A DNA stretch of 64,000 nucleotides from Peptococcaceae bacterium 1109 (GCA_001028815.1 LDJB01000001.1:308707-372706); one strand, 5' to 3'; counted from the first letter of the stretch, positions 53,064 through 62,196 are shown. The notes: generated from the letters alone by a model not told the origin. Translations and numbers: made by a program.

Positions 53064-53583
53064 GTTCTTGGAACGTCTAACCGACAGACAGAAGAAGCTC
53101 CTGAGCTGGCTGTCTCTTGCAGTACTGGTTGGTGTAGGCCTGTTTCTGATCCAGCCCGGCGGCACTCCTGAAAAGCCTTTCTCTTCCAGCCCCGCGGCCT
53201 TACCTGAATCCCCCCATCCCTTTGCGGCAGAAGCCCGGTATCTGGAGTCACGCCTTGAGGAACTCCTCAGCGCGGTTGCTGGAGTGCGCCGGGCACAGGT
53301 GTTTGTTACCCTGGAACGGGGGACCCGCCTGAGGCTTGCGGAGGAACTGACCGTGGAAGAACAGGGAGGGGTGGAGAGGCGGCGTACTTCGTCCCCGGCG
53401 CTGCTCCGCAGCGGGCAGTCAGAAGAACCCATAGTTCTAGAAGTGGATTGGCCTGCAGTGCAAGGCGTCCTGGTGGTGGCAGATGGGGCAGAAGACCCGG
53501 AACTGCGGTTTCGCATCGCCCAGGCGGTTCAGACGGTGCTACAGATCGAGATGTATCGCATTGAGGTTTTGCCGAGAAATTAG
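53056..53583 (+). CDS. spoIIIAG: Stage III sporulation protein AG
   Basis: One membrane helix (LSWLSLAVLVGVGLFLI) followed by a ring-building-motif domain that forms a large oligomeric ring in the channel. YLESRLEELLSAVAGVRRAQVFVTLERG and GVLVVADGAEDPELRFRIAQAVQ are the family blocks. GTG start. 175 residues, slightly short because the linker after the membrane helix is compact. Confidence 0.92.
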   Translation: MSKFLERLTDRQKKLLSWLSLAVLVGVGLFLIQPGGTPEKPFSSSPAALPESPHPFAAEARYLESRLEELLSAVAGVRRAQVFVTLERGTRLRLAEELTVEEQGGVERRRTSSPALLRSGQSEEPIVLEVDWPAVQGVLVVADGAEDPELRFRIAQAVQTVLQIEMYRIEVLPRN

Positions 53584-53597
53584 GAGGAGTGAGGTAA

Positions 53598-54182
53598 ATG
53601 GCGAGGTTTTACGTCCTAAAGGGCAGGCGGATTTTGTGGAACATACTTGTGGTGGCTGCTGCAGTTGCATTGCTGGCCTACGTGTTTAATGTGGAGGAAC
53701 AAGAGGTGCCCGAGGCAGAAGTGGAGCCAGTAGAGGTTCACGACACCGCAGCGGTTATGGCAAGTCTAGAAGAAAGCGAACCCCTAGAACTCGCGGACCA
53801 GGCAGAGTACGTCACTGTCAAGCCTGTGCCCACAAAGTTTACAGAGTACCGCATGGAGCGGGAGCGGGTCCGCAGCCGTCAGATGGAGCTCTTGCAGAAC
53901 GTAGCCTATGATCAAGCGGTGGACCCGGAAAAGCGCTTCGCTGCCCATGGGGAGCTGCAGGCACTCATCGCCACTATGGCCCTGGAAGCTGAAATTGAGA
54001 ACCTCCTCAAGGCGAAAGGCTACATCGATGGGGTGGCAATCCTAGACGAGGGCTCCGCTATCATAGTGGTGCCCGTGAGGCTTATTCGAGAAGAGGCAGC
54101 CCAAATTGGGGAGCTTGTCAACCGCTTAACGGGTATTCGGTTTGAGCACATTACTATTGTGGACGAACCCTTTACCGTATAG
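53598..54182 (+). CDS. spoIIIAH: Stage III sporulation protein AH
   Basis: Forms the mother-cell side of the channel by binding forespore SpoIIQ. Single N-terminal membrane helix (ILVVAAAVALLAYVF), a Glu/Pro-rich linker, then the YscJ-like domain with AEIENLLKAKGYIDGVAILDEGSAIIVVP. 194 residues. AGGAGTGAGG precedes the ATG. Confidence 0.93.
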   Translation: MARFYVLKGRRILWNILVVAAAVALLAYVFNVEEQEVPEAEVEPVEVHDTAAVMASLEESEPLELADQAEYVTVKPVPTKFTEYRMERERVRSRQMELLQNVAYDQAVDPEKRFAAHGELQALIATMALEAEIENLLKAKGYIDGVAILDEGSAIIVVPVRLIREEAAQIGELVNRLTGIRFEHITIVDEPFTV

Positions 54183-54238
54183 AGGAATCTCCTGCGCAAT
54201 GTCGAACATTAAAAAAATCACATCACCGGAGGTACTCT

Positions 54239-54679
54239 ATGGATTTACGAGATATCAAGGACTTGCTCGCGGTCGTAGATGCTGCGCAGATCGCGGAGCT
54301 CGAAATCGAGCAAGGAGATTTTAAGATCAGGATCCGCAAGTTTGGGGTGGCCGGCGAGCCGGTGGTGGCGGCTGCTCCTCCAGTCCGGAGCTCAGCACCA
54401 GAGCCTGCTGAAGTTCAGCCCACACTGCCCGTAAACGTGGTGGAAGTTGTGGCACCCATGGTTGGGACCTTCTACCGGGCTCCTGCCCCAGATGCCGACC
54501 CCTACGTGAAGATAGGGGATACTGTGGAGCCTGGGCAGGTTTTGCTTATTATCGAAGCCATGAAGATGATGAACGAGATTGAGTCGGAGTGTCGCGGCAA
54601 GGTAGTGGAGATTCTTGTGGAGAACGGCGCCCCGGTGGAATACGGGCAACCCCTCATGCGCGTTCAGCTTGCGGAGTAG
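54239..54679 (+). CDS. accB: Biotin carboxyl carrier protein of acetyl-CoA carboxylase
   Basis: Carries biotin for malonyl-CoA synthesis. The N-terminal domain is followed by an Ala/Pro linker (about 45-70) and the biotinyl domain with biotinylation lysine in EAMKMMNEIES. APMVGTFYRAPAPDADPYVKIGD is the conserved lead-in. 146 residues. Directly downstream of spoIIIAH, the same arrangement as in B. subtilis. Confidence 0.95.
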   Translation: MDLRDIKDLLAVVDAAQIAELEIEQGDFKIRIRKFGVAGEPVVAAAPPVRSSAPEPAEVQPTLPVNVVEVVAPMVGTFYRAPAPDADPYVKIGDTVEPGQVLLIIEAMKMMNEIESECRGKVVEILVENGAPVEYGQPLMRVQLAE

Positions 54680-54691
54680 GAGGGGCAGTTG

Positions 54692-56038
54692 ATGCAAAGG
54701 GTATTAGTGGCGAACCGGGGAGAAATTGCCCTGCGGATTATTCGCGCTTGCAGAGAGTTGAACATTGAGAGTATTGCCATCTTCTCGGAAGCAGATCGGG
54801 ATTCGCTCCATGTGAAGTATGCCGATCGGGCGGTATGTGTGGGCCCTGCCCCCTCATCCCAGAGCTATCTCAACCTCCAAAACATCATCTCCGCGGCGGT
54901 GGTGCACGGGGCTGATGCGGTCCATCCGGGGTACGGCTACTTGAGTGAACAGCCCCTGTTCGCGGAGATGTGTGAAGCCCACAATCTCATCTTTATTGGG
55001 CCCAGCCCAGAGCAGATTGAGCTTTTGGGGGACAAGGCCCGGGCAAAGGCTGTTATGGCAGAGGCTGGGGTGCCGGTCATTCCCGGTAGTGAAGGGCCAA
55101 TTGAGTCTGATGCGGAGCTAATTAAGATCGCGGAAGAAATTGGCTATCCTGTGATTATTAAAGCCGCCGCCGGTGGCGGAGGCCGGGGCATGCGCCTCGT
55201 TTGGAAGGCAGAAGACCTCCTCCAGCAGAGTAAGATTGCTAGGGCGGAAGCCGCGGCCGCGTTCGGAAACGATCAGATCTACTTGGAGAAGTATTTCGTC
55301 AATCCCCGCCACATAGAAGTGCAGGTTGTCGCGGATCACCATGGCAATGTGGTCCATCTCGGCGAGCGGGAGTGTTCCCTCCAGCGCCGCCATCAGAAGC
55401 TTTTGGAAGAGTGCCCCTCACCCGCGGTCAGCGACGAGCTGCGGGAACGTTTAGGTGCCGCTGCGGTTCAAGGTGCCAAGGCCGTTGGCTACCGCAACGT
55501 GGGGACGGTGGAGTTTCTCTTAGATGCACAGGGTGAGTTCTATTTCATGGAGATGAACACCCGCATCCAGGTGGAACATCCAGTGACGGAGATGGTGTAC
55601 GGGATCGACCTTGTGAAGGAACAGCTGCGCATCGCGGCAGGGGAAGAGCTAGGCTATGACCAGTCAGGGATAGGTGCCTATGGACATGCCATGGAGTGCC
55701 GGATCATCGCGGAGGCTATCGGGAAAGAGTCCCGCCCGTCTCCAGGCACGATTACGCGGCTGCAGGTGCCAGGGGGATGCGGTGTGCGCTGGGACAGCCA
55801 TGTCTACCAAGGGTACACTGTGCCCCCTTACTATGATTCCATGTTCGGCAAGCTGATTGCATGGGGGACTGACCGGGACGAGGCCATCAGCCGAATGGAG
55901 CGGGCCTTGGAGGAGCTGGTAATAGAGGGCATTGAGACGTCAGTGCCGTTTCACCGCAAGGTTTTGCAGCATCCCCGCTTTCGGAAAGGGGACTTTTCCA
56001 CCAGTTTCGTAGATGAACTGCTCAGTGAACAAAGTTGA
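54692..56038 (+). CDS. accC: Acetyl-CoA carboxylase, biotin carboxylase subunit
   Basis: ATP-grasp enzyme carboxylating BCCP biotin. VANRGEIALRIIRACRELNI opens the domain, AAAGGGGRGMRLV is the glycine-rich ATP loop, and MEMNTRIQVEHPVTEMV holds the catalytic block. 448 residues from the ATG at 54692 (AGGAGGGG 7 nt upstream); an adjacent TTG at 54689 is less likely. 12 bp after accB. Confidence 0.96.
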   Translation: MQRVLVANRGEIALRIIRACRELNIESIAIFSEADRDSLHVKYADRAVCVGPAPSSQSYLNLQNIISAAVVHGADAVHPGYGYLSEQPLFAEMCEAHNLIFIGPSPEQIELLGDKARAKAVMAEAGVPVIPGSEGPIESDAELIKIAEEIGYPVIIKAAAGGGGRGMRLVWKAEDLLQQSKIARAEAAAAFGNDQIYLEKYFVNPRHIEVQVVADHHGNVVHLGERECSLQRRHQKLLEECPSPAVSDELRERLGAAAVQGAKAVGYRNVGTVEFLLDAQGEFYFMEMNTRIQVEHPVTEMVYGIDLVKEQLRIAAGEELGYDQSGIGAYGHAMECRIIAEAIGKESRPSPGTITRLQVPGGCGVRWDSHVYQGYTVPPYYDSMFGKLIAWGTDRDEAISRMERALEELVIEGIETSVPFHRKVLQHPRFRKGDFSTSFVDELLSEQS

Positions 56039-56066
56039 GCCGTTTGTGGTACGTTCCGATCTCCTC

Positions 56067-56075
56067 TGGTATAAT
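56067..56075 (+). promoter_or_regulatory. Extended -10 promoter upstream of the Asp23-family gene
   Basis: TGGTATAAT (TGnTATAAT), 20 bp upstream of the ATG at 56096. The -35 region is poor. Confidence 0.5.
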
Positions 56076-56095
56076 ATGCATAAGGAGGTGCTCAC

Positions 56096-56506
56096 ATGGC
56101 AGAACAAGAACGTCGGACTGAGTTGGGTGACTTGAAAATCGCTGATGAAGTAGTAGGGATCATCGCGGGCCTAGCGGCAACGGAAATCCCCGGTGTAGCA
56201 GGCATGAGCGGGGGAATTGCGGGCGGCATCGCCGAGATGTTGGGTCACCGCAATCTCTCCAAAGGCGTCAAGGTCGAAGTGGGCCAATCTGAGTGCGCCG
56301 TAGATTTGTACATTATTATTGAGTACGGATACAACATACCTGAAGTGGCGCAGCAGATTCAAGAAAATGTGAAGCGCACCATCGAAGTGATGACTGGGCT
56401 TAAGGTGGTGGAAGTTAACCTGCACGTTTTGGGCGTACACTTCCCGCCGGAGAAGAAGGCGGAAGAACCGGCCCCACCAAAGCCGGCCCCTTCCCGGGTG
56501 AAGTAA
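56096..56506 (+). CDS. Asp23/Gls24-family envelope stress protein (YqhY-like)
   Basis: 136-residue Asp23 protein of the type encoded between accC and nusB in Bacillota; in B. subtilis YqhY affects acetyl-CoA carboxylase activity. Blocks: IADEVVGIIAGLAATEIPGVAGMSG and VGQSECAVDLYIIIEYGYNIPEVAQQIQENVK. The Lys/Pro-rich tail is variable. AAGGAGG lies upstream, and it begins a new transcription start near 56080. It binds the membrane anchor encoded next. Confidence 0.92.
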   Translation: MAEQERRTELGDLKIADEVVGIIAGLAATEIPGVAGMSGGIAGGIAEMLGHRNLSKGVKVEVGQSECAVDLYIIIEYGYNIPEVAQQIQENVKRTIEVMTGLKVVEVNLHVLGVHFPPEKKAEEPAPPKPAPSRVK

Positions 56507-56507
56507 A

Positions 56508-57026
56508 ATGACGGGATTGGATCAAGTTGTCTTAGGCTTCACTGCCCTGGTTTTGGTGGTGCTCGGCGCCTTGGCAGCTGCGGCCAGCTTTGGCTTTCCC
56601 GCCGCGCTCCACTGGCTCAGCGCACCCCAAGGCTGGGTGGAAGGGCTTCTAATCCTCGCGGTTTTCGTCCTTCTCGCTGCTTACTTGGTGACAATTCTGC
56701 TGCGGCAGAAAGGCGAACCAGCCGTCGTCCATCAGGCAGAACTGGGAACGGTGCGGATTTTGGTGACTACAATCAAAGGCCTTGTGGCAAAGCGGGCCCG
56801 AGAGGTAGAGGGCGTTAAGGACGCTCTGGTGACGGTTTTGCACACAGAGCCGCTGCAGCTCCGGGTTGAACTGGAGATTCTTCCAGACTTTAACGTGCCC
56901 CGCCTGGCGGAGGAACTGCAGGCGCAGGTGAAGGATTACCTCGCGGATACGATGGGGATCGCAGTGTCCGCGGTGGAAGTCTTGGTGCGGGGCATTGGCG
57001 GTTCTGCCAAACCACGGGTGTCTTGA
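56508..57026 (+). CDS. amaP: Alkaline shock response membrane anchor AmaP
   Basis: Two N-terminal membrane helices, then an Asp23-like cytoplasmic domain that recruits Asp23 to the membrane. AELGTVRILVTTIKGLVAKRAREVEGVKDA and DTMGIAVSAVEVLVRGI are recognisable. 172 residues. Separated by 1 bp from the Asp23 gene. Confidence 0.85.
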   Translation: MTGLDQVVLGFTALVLVVLGALAAAASFGFPAALHWLSAPQGWVEGLLILAVFVLLAAYLVTILLRQKGEPAVVHQAELGTVRILVTTIKGLVAKRAREVEGVKDALVTVLHTEPLQLRVELEILPDFNVPRLAEELQAQVKDYLADTMGIAVSAVEVLVRGIGGSAKPRVS

Positions 57027-57043
57027 GTTGGGGTGAGTTGCTT

Positions 57044-57451
57044 TTGAGTAGACGGCTGGCGCGCCAGGTGGCGTTCCAAACACTGTTTCAAATTGATCTA
57101 GGACAATGTGATGGGGAAGAAGCGCTCCAGCAGCGATTAGCAGAAATTGAGCTGGATGATGCCAACGCTGGTTATGTGGAAGAAGTAGTCAGGGGGGTAT
57201 GCCGCTACCTCAATGCCCTTGATGCCCAAATCAGTGAGGTAGCCAAGGATTGGAAGGTACACCGCCTTGGGGCGGTGGATCGCAACATCTTGCGGTTGGC
57301 CATCTACGAGATCGTGTTCCGGGATGATGTTCCCGTACCTGTCTCGGTGAATGAGGCGGTGGAGTTGGCCAAGCTGTTTGGGGATGAAGATTCACCCCGA
57401 TTCATCAATGGCGTCCTGGGGACGGTAGTGAGAACCGGTGGCTTTGCATGA
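57044..57451 (+). CDS. nusB: Transcription antitermination factor NusB
   Basis: Helical RNA-binding protein that works with NusE on boxA for rRNA antitermination. MSRRLARQVAFQTLFQIDLGQ is the normal N-terminus; VDRNILRLAIYEIVF and VSVNEAVELAKLFGDEDSPRFINGVLG are the family blocks. The TTG at 57044 with GGGGTGAG upstream gives the expected start and 135 residues. Overlaps amaP slightly if the earlier TTG is used. The stop overlaps the next gene. Confidence 0.94.
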   Translation: MSRRLARQVAFQTLFQIDLGQCDGEEALQQRLAEIELDDANAGYVEEVVRGVCRYLNALDAQISEVAKDWKVHRLGAVDRNILRLAIYEIVFRDDVPVPVSVNEAVELAKLFGDEDSPRFINGVLGTVVRTGGFA

Positions 57452-58407
57452 GTCTCTACCTGGGAGTTGATACCAGTGCCTATACCACCTCCCTGTGTTT
57501 GGTAAGTTCTACTGGGGAAGTGGTGGGAGAAGTCCGGAAGGTCCTCACTGTGCCCCATGGCCAACAGGGGCTGCGCCAGTCTGAGGCAGTATTTCAGCAT
57601 ATCCAGAATCTGCCCACCTTGGCCAAGGATCTCCGAGAGCAGTTGGGGCATGGTTGGAAGGTGGCCGCGGTTGCCGCAAGCACCGCACCCCGTCCCCAGC
57701 CCGGTTCGTACATGCCCGTGTTTGTACCAGGATCGAGCTTTGGGTTGGCATACGCGCACATGGCTGGAGTCCCCTTTTACGAGCTGAGCCATCAGGAGAA
57801 CCACATTCTCAGCGGCATGCACACAAGTGGCATGCCCTCTTCCTCACGGTTTATCGCGATCCACCTTTCTGGGGGAACCACAGAACTGATGGAAGTGGCA
57901 GCAGGTGATGGAGGGCGGATGGGCATATCCATCCTTGGGGCCACCGGCGACCTGCACGCGGGGCAGTTTGTGGACCGGGTAGGGGTGGCGCTAGGCCTTC
58001 CCTTTCCTGCAGGGCCTGCTTTGGAGAAACTTGCCCTCGGGAGCGATGGGGCAGTTACTGTACCCGCGGTGCACAAACACGGCCAGCTGAGTTTCTCCGG
58101 CCCTTTGACCGCTCTTTTAGCTCATGCAGGCAAGGCGGAGCCAGGAGCAATTGCCCGGGGCTGCCTTGAGTGCATTGGGCGCGCGTTGATCAAGTGGATT
58201 AGGTGGGCAGAAGCTGAGACGAGGTGCACGGAGCTTCTGCTTGTGGGTGGGGTTGCTGCGAACCAGCTGATCAGAGAGATGCTTTCTGCAAGGCTGCCCC
58301 ACTGGAAACTGTATTTTGCTCCGCCCAGATACAGCACTGATAATGCTCTGGGGGCGGCGCTGTATGCCCGACAGGCTCACAGCCTCAGCTTTCATGGGCA
58401 GAATTGA
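57448..58407 (+). CDS. TsaD-like (Kae1/Gcp-fold) protein, paralogue of unknown role
   Basis: ASKHA-fold protein related to the tRNA t6A enzyme TsaD. YLGVDTSAYTTSLCLV is the phosphate-1 loop, and SHQENH (H115, H119) occupies the place of the HxExH metal site. SGGTTEL and VGGVAANQLIREML follow. 319 residues, shorter than TsaD (about 340), and its position between nusB and xseA, where B. subtilis has folD, differs from true tsaD. It is probably a clostridial paralogue annotated as O-sialoglycoprotein endopeptidase; whether it can make t6A is unknown. Confidence 0.83.
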   Translation: MSLYLGVDTSAYTTSLCLVSSTGEVVGEVRKVLTVPHGQQGLRQSEAVFQHIQNLPTLAKDLREQLGHGWKVAAVAASTAPRPQPGSYMPVFVPGSSFGLAYAHMAGVPFYELSHQENHILSGMHTSGMPSSSRFIAIHLSGGTTELMEVAAGDGGRMGISILGATGDLHAGQFVDRVGVALGLPFPAGPALEKLALGSDGAVTVPAVHKHGQLSFSGPLTALLAHAGKAEPGAIARGCLECIGRALIKWIRWAEAETRCTELLLVGGVAANQLIREMLSARLPHWKLYFAPPRYSTDNALGAALYARQAHSLSFHGQN

Positions 58408-58443
58408 AGCCGGGTGACCGGCTTTCTTCATTGGGGGTAAGGC

Positions 58444-59640
58444 ATGCACATCCTAGAGGTTAGGGAACTAACGGACAAGATTAAGGCAGCGCTGGACAAG
58501 CCTGAACTGCAGAATGTGGCAGTGACTGGTGAGGTCTCCAACTTTAAGCACCACACGTCGGGGCACATGTATTTTTCCCTGAAAGACGAAACCAGCCGCA
58601 TCAGGGCAGTGATGTTCCGCAGCCGTAACCGGAGCCTGAACTTCGTCCCCCAGGACGGAGACATGGTGGTCGCGGTGGGCTCGGTGGGGGTATACGAGTT
58701 CAGCGGCGATTATCAGCTGTACGTGGACTGGCTTTTCCCCGCAGGAGCCGGGGCCCTTGCCATCGCATTTGAACAGCTGAAGAGCAAGCTGGAACAGGAA
58801 GGGTTGTTTGACCGCGCCCACAAACGGCAGCTGCCATTCTTACCCAGGACGGTTGCGGTCATCACTTCGCCAACAGGGGCCGCTGTCCGGGATATCATTA
58901 GCGTGGCGCGGCGGCGCCATCCCGGCATTAATCTCTTGGTTATACCGGCCCTAGTCCAGGGTGCAGATGCCCCTGCCTCTTTGGTGCGGGGCCTGGAATT
59001 GGCTGCTGTGCAACCTGATGTAGATGTGGTGATTATCGGCCGAGGCGGAGGTTCATTTGAAGATTTGGCCGTATTCAACGATGAAGGTTTGGCAAGGGCT
59101 ATTGTCCACTGTCCCAAGCCAGTTATTTCCGCGGTGGGGCATGAAACCGATGTGACCATTGCTGACTTCGTGGCAGATGTGCGGGCCCCGACGCCATCTG
59201 CAGCGGCGGAGCTGGCGGTGCCTAGCTACCTGGATTTGGCGGAACGTGTTAAGTATCTGGAAAGCAGCCTCCAGCGCCAAGTATTAGATAGAATTAAGCA
59301 TGGGCGCCGGTACCTTGCTCAGTTGGAACGGTCTGGTGCCCTTCGGCGGCCGGGGGAACGCCTCCGCCCACTACGCATGCGCGTGGATGAACTGTGGACG
59401 CGCTTGGTGAGCATCGCAGGCCAGCAGGTGGAAGGGGGGCGCAAAGCTCGGGACGTTCTCGTGGCAAAGCTGGATGCCTTAAGCCCCCTGACCACATTAG
59501 CCCGGGGGTATGCTATCTGTCAGGACAGCACTGGCCGCGTGGTTACCAGTTATGAGCAGGTCCAGCCTGGCCAGGAACTCACTGTTCGCCTTAAACAGGG
59601 CCGGTTAGCTTGCAGCGTGCTGAAGGGGGAAGAGAAGTGA
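58444..59640 (+). CDS. xseA: Exodeoxyribonuclease VII large subunit
   Basis: Processive single-strand DNA exonuclease. N-terminal OB domain ([24 protein letters not shown]), catalytic core with [12 protein letters not shown] and [32 protein letters not shown], then the long helical region. 398 residues. The stop overlaps xseB. Confidence 0.95.
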   Translation: MHILEVRELTDKIKAALDKPELQNVAVTGEVSNFKHHTSGHMYFSLKDETSRIRAVMFRSRNRSLNFVPQDGDMVVAVGSVGVYEFSGDYQLYVDWLFPAGAGALAIAFEQLKSKLEQEGLFDRAHKRQLPFLPRTVAVITSPTGAAVRDIISVARRRHPGINLLVIPALVQGADAPASLVRGLELAAVQPDVDVVIIGRGGGSFEDLAVFNDEGLARAIVHCPKPVISAVGHETDVTIADFVADVRAPTPSAAAELAVPSYLDLAERVKYLESSLQRQVLDRIKHGRRYLAQLERSGALRRPGERLRPLRMRVDELWTRLVSIAGQQVEGGRKARDVLVAKLDALSPLTTLARGYAICQDSTGRVVTSYEQVQPGQELTVRLKQGRLACSVLKGEEK

Positions 59641-59870
59641 AAGACTTGAAGTTCGAAGAAGCCTTGGCTAAATTGGAGGAGATTGTCCGGCAGCTTGAAA
59701 CAGGGGAGCTTCCTCTGGAGGATTCACTCAAGCTGTTTGAGTCGGGCGTGGCCCTGGCCAGGCTGTGCAGCAAGAAACTGGATGAAGCTGAGGGTAAGAT
59801 TCAGATCCTCCTCAGCGAAGATGGGGAGCCCACCAGGGAAGAGTTTGCCGTGGAGGAAGATGCCCTGTGA
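59637..59870 (+). CDS. xseB: Exodeoxyribonuclease VII small subunit
   Basis: Helical partner of Xse[35 protein letters not shown] is the family signature. GTG at 59637 behind GGGGGAAG gives 77 residues. Overlaps both neighbours by 4 bp. Confidence 0.93.
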   Translation: MKDLKFEEALAKLEEIVRQLETGELPLEDSLKLFESGVALARLCSKKLDEAEGKIQILLSEDGEPTREEFAVEEDAL

Positions 59871-60763
59871 CGAAAGGACTTTTGGCAGAAAGGGCCCGAG
59901 AGATAGAAGCTCTCTTAGACGAGGTGCTTCCCCCTGCTAATGCTGGGCCAGTACCCATCCATGAAGCTATGCGCTACGCTGTCCTGGGGGGCGGCAAGCG
60001 CCTCCGGGCTATCATGGCAGTAGCTGCCTGCGAAAGCGTGGGGGGCGTGGGAAAGCAGGCCTTGGGCCTAGCCGCAGCCATGGAGATGATACACGCTTAC
60101 TCCTTAGTCCACGATGATTTGCCCTGCATGGACGATGACGATTTCCGTAGGGGCAAACCTACAGTACACCGTAAGTACGGAGAAGCGGTAGCCGTCTTAG
60201 TTGGGGATGCCCTCTTAACCGAAGCCTTTGCGGAGCTTGCCCGCATGCCGGAGAAGTACGGGGTGGATCACCACACGACCGTTGCTGTCATGGGGGAATT
60301 GGCCTTTGCCAGCGGCTCGCACGGCATGGTGGGAGGGCAGGTCGCTGACATCCTAGGTGCCCAGAAGGCCGAGGCGGCAGATCAGGCTGTACTGCTCCAC
60401 TACATTCACAGTCATAAGACTGGTGCGCTGTTTAAGGCTGCACTGCGGTGCGGTGGACTCATTGGCGGGGCTAGCCCTGATCAGCTCGGAACCCTGACGG
60501 AGTTCGGCGAACACTTTGGCCTCGCTTTTCAGATCACCGATGATATCCTCGATGAAGTAGGTGAAGCGGAGGCCCTGGGCAAGGCTGTTGGACGAGACCG
60601 GGAGATGGGCAAGCTCACGTATCCGAGCCTGTTTGGGCTGGAAAAGGCAAGGGCGATGGCTCAGGAAAGCGCCGCGAAGTGCTTGGCGGCCTTGGAAGGA
60701 CTTCCCGTCAGGAGCCAGGTTCTCCAGGAACTGGCCTTGATGGTGGCAGAGCGGGATCATTAA
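59867..60763 (+). CDS. ispA: Polyprenyl (farnesyl/geranyl) diphosphate synthase
   Basis: Builds the C15 isoprenoid precursor. First Asp-rich motif in [18 protein letters not shown], second in [29 protein letters not shown] is the substrate-binding block. 298 residues. GTG start overlapping xseB. In the same block as dxs, so it supplies the isoprenoid pathway. Confidence 0.94.
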   Translation: MTKGLLAERAREIEALLDEVLPPANAGPVPIHEAMRYAVLGGGKRLRAIMAVAACESVGGVGKQALGLAAAMEMIHAYSLVHDDLPCMDDDDFRRGKPTVHRKYGEAVAVLVGDALLTEAFAELARMPEKYGVDHHTTVAVMGELAFASGSHGMVGGQVADILGAQKAEAADQAVLLHYIHSHKTGALFKAALRCGGLIGGASPDQLGTLTEFGEHFGLAFQITDDILDEVGEAEALGKAVGRDREMGKLTYPSLFGLEKARAMAQESAAKCLAALEGLPVRSQVLQELALMVAERDH

Positions 60764-60777
60764 AGGAGAGGGCGGAG

Positions 60778-61356
60778 TTGTCTAATCGCTGGCGTACAGT
60801 GTCAATCTTGACCCTGACCACTTTTGTGCTGTCCATAGTGCTGAACTTGGGCAGCAACAGCTTAATGGCAGTCATGCCTTTATATTCAAGCTTAGTTCTC
60901 TTGGTGTTAATCATCTTTATGGGCATCGCCTTCGACGTGATTGGGGTGGCTGCGGCTGCTGGACGGGAAACGCCCTTTCACGCCATGGCATCGAACCGGG
61001 TGCGGGGCGCGCGGGAAGGTATCTGGCTGGTGCGGAACGCGGACCAGGTCTCGGTATTCTGTAACGATGTGGTGGGCGATATCGGCGGGACACTCAGCGG
61101 CGCGGTAGGGGCTAGTATTGTGTTCCAGCTGTCCAGGCGGGGTTTCCCCCTTCCCGAAACCATCCTCAGCACGGTTATGATTGCCGTGGTGGCCGCGCTC
61201 ACCGTGGGCGGTAAAGCGATGGCCAAGTCTTTTGCAATTTCGCGTTCCGTTGATATCCTTTTGATCGCTGGTAAGGTTCTCCACGCCTTGGGTAAGCTGG
61301 GGTTTGACTTCGGCCATAGCAAGCCTCGGAAGGGTAAGTCCAGGAAGGGGCGGTGA
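60778..61356 (+). CDS. oapA: OLE-associated membrane protein OapA (CNNM/DUF21-related)
   Basis: 192-residue protein with an N-terminal helix (LTLTTFVLSIVLNLGSNSL), a second (LYSSLVLLVLIIFMGIAFDVIGVAAAA), a central block PFHAMASNRVRGAREGIWLVRNADQVSVFCNDVVGDIGG, two further hydrophobic stretches and a basic tail (SKPRKGKSRKGR) suited to RNA contact. The family is related to the DUF21/CNNM magnesium-transporter domain. OapA is known to bind OLE RNA and place it at the membrane; here it lies between ispA and a candidate OLE RNA. TTG start at 60778 with AAAGGAG upstream. Confidence 0.86.
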   Translation: MSNRWRTVSILTLTTFVLSIVLNLGSNSLMAVMPLYSSLVLLVLIIFMGIAFDVIGVAAAAGRETPFHAMASNRVRGAREGIWLVRNADQVSVFCNDVVGDIGGTLSGAVGASIVFQLSRRGFPLPETILSTVMIAVVAALTVGGKAMAKSFAISRSVDILLIAGKVLHALGKLGFDFGHSKPRKGKSRKGR

Positions 61357-61369
61357 CCGGGGTGGTCCC

Positions 61370-61399
61370 TTGCGTTGCCAAGCTGCCCTGTGCTATAAT
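61370..61399 (+). promoter_or_regulatory. Promoter for the OLE RNA
   Basis: TTGCGT (61370-61375), 18-bp spacer, TATAAT (61394-61399) with the extended TGC before it (TGCTATAAT). Transcription would start near 61406, at the beginning of the structured non-coding region. Confidence 0.65.
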
Positions 61400-61406
61400 A
61401 GCATCG

Positions 61407-62030
61407 AAAAAAGGCGAATGGCGCAGTATTCTAGTCGCCACCTGAGTGTCGAAGACGGGCCTAAAAATCCGTTAAGGGCACATCGATGAAGTCTCTGGTG
61501 GTGGCCTTCGACGCCCAGTCGGGGGCTGCTGCTGGGGGTTAAGGTGGAAGGGGAACCTACAATGGCATGTAGGGGTACCCTCCCACCACGGAGACCCAAA
61601 TGCGTGGGGCCGCGGAGAACGTTGCCCTACGGTTTGGGACTGAACCTGCACGCGATGCGCAGTCGCAGCTTAGATGTACATTAGTGTGGTGTGCAGCGTA
61701 GCCTGCCTTGAGTGGTATTGGGGGATAGGGCTTGTAAGACAGGACCCTTGTGGCCAGAGGCGAATGTTGACTATCGCAAGATAGGGGCCCTTGAAACCAA
61801 TAGTGCAAAAGAGGCTAGACATTCACGGATGGCGCCGAGGAAAACTCCTAGACTGTTTCGCTCGCGATGGCATTTTGAGGATTACGGTGTGGACTAAGTG
61901 GTAATCCAGCCTCGTCTTTGGCGACAAAGCGAAAAGGCCGGAAAAGGGGAACCGCCAGCTGCGGCGACGGGCTGGAAGGCCTTTGGGAAAACCTGCTGGA
62001 CCTAAGCCACAATCTTTACTCAAAGTGCTG
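61407..62030 (+). ncRNA. ole: OLE RNA (ornate, large, extremophilic)
   Basis: About 620 nt without a credible gene, in the family's known ispA/oapA/dxs neighbourhood and of the right length. Several long-range pairings can be read: GGCGA 61413 with TCGCC 61435; GTCGAAG 61448-61454 with CTTCGAC 61506-61512; CCTACA 61556 with TGTAGG 61568 inside GGTGG 61543/CCACC 61583; GGATTAC 61879 with GTAATCC 61901; and an 11-nt match TCCAGCCTCGTC 61905 with GACGGGCTGGA 61966. OLE RNP sits at the membrane with OapA and affects growth under ethanol, cold and magnesium stress in Bacillus halodurans. Ends are approximate. Confidence 0.86.
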
Positions 62031-62071
62031 CCATTTGCCTTTCTCTACATATTAAGGTATAGGCCGTTGGT

Positions 62072-62104
62072 AGTAACAGTAAGTGTGGGTTACTCCCTTT
62101 TTTT
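62072..62104 (+). terminator. Terminator or attenuator between OLE RNA and dxs
   Basis: AGTAAC (62072-62077) pairs with GTTACT (62089-62094), then CCC and T7. It lies about 90 bp before the dxs ATG, so it may end the OLE transcript or attenuate readthrough into dxs. The region 62105-62196 shows only a modest RBS (AAAGAGGT) before the ATG. Confidence 0.6.
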
Positions 62105-62196
62105 TATCCAAGAGAGGCGACTTCAATGTGGATTGGAGATAATGTTAGTGGTTTTTTCGGTTGACACGATGACTAAGTCCAAAAAGAGGTATTGGG

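Noticed and set aside
61304-62023. Several 60-80-residue ORFs on both strands between oapA and dxs
   Set aside because: They lack RBSs and protein-like composition, overlap each other, and lie in the OLE RNA region with extensive base pairing.
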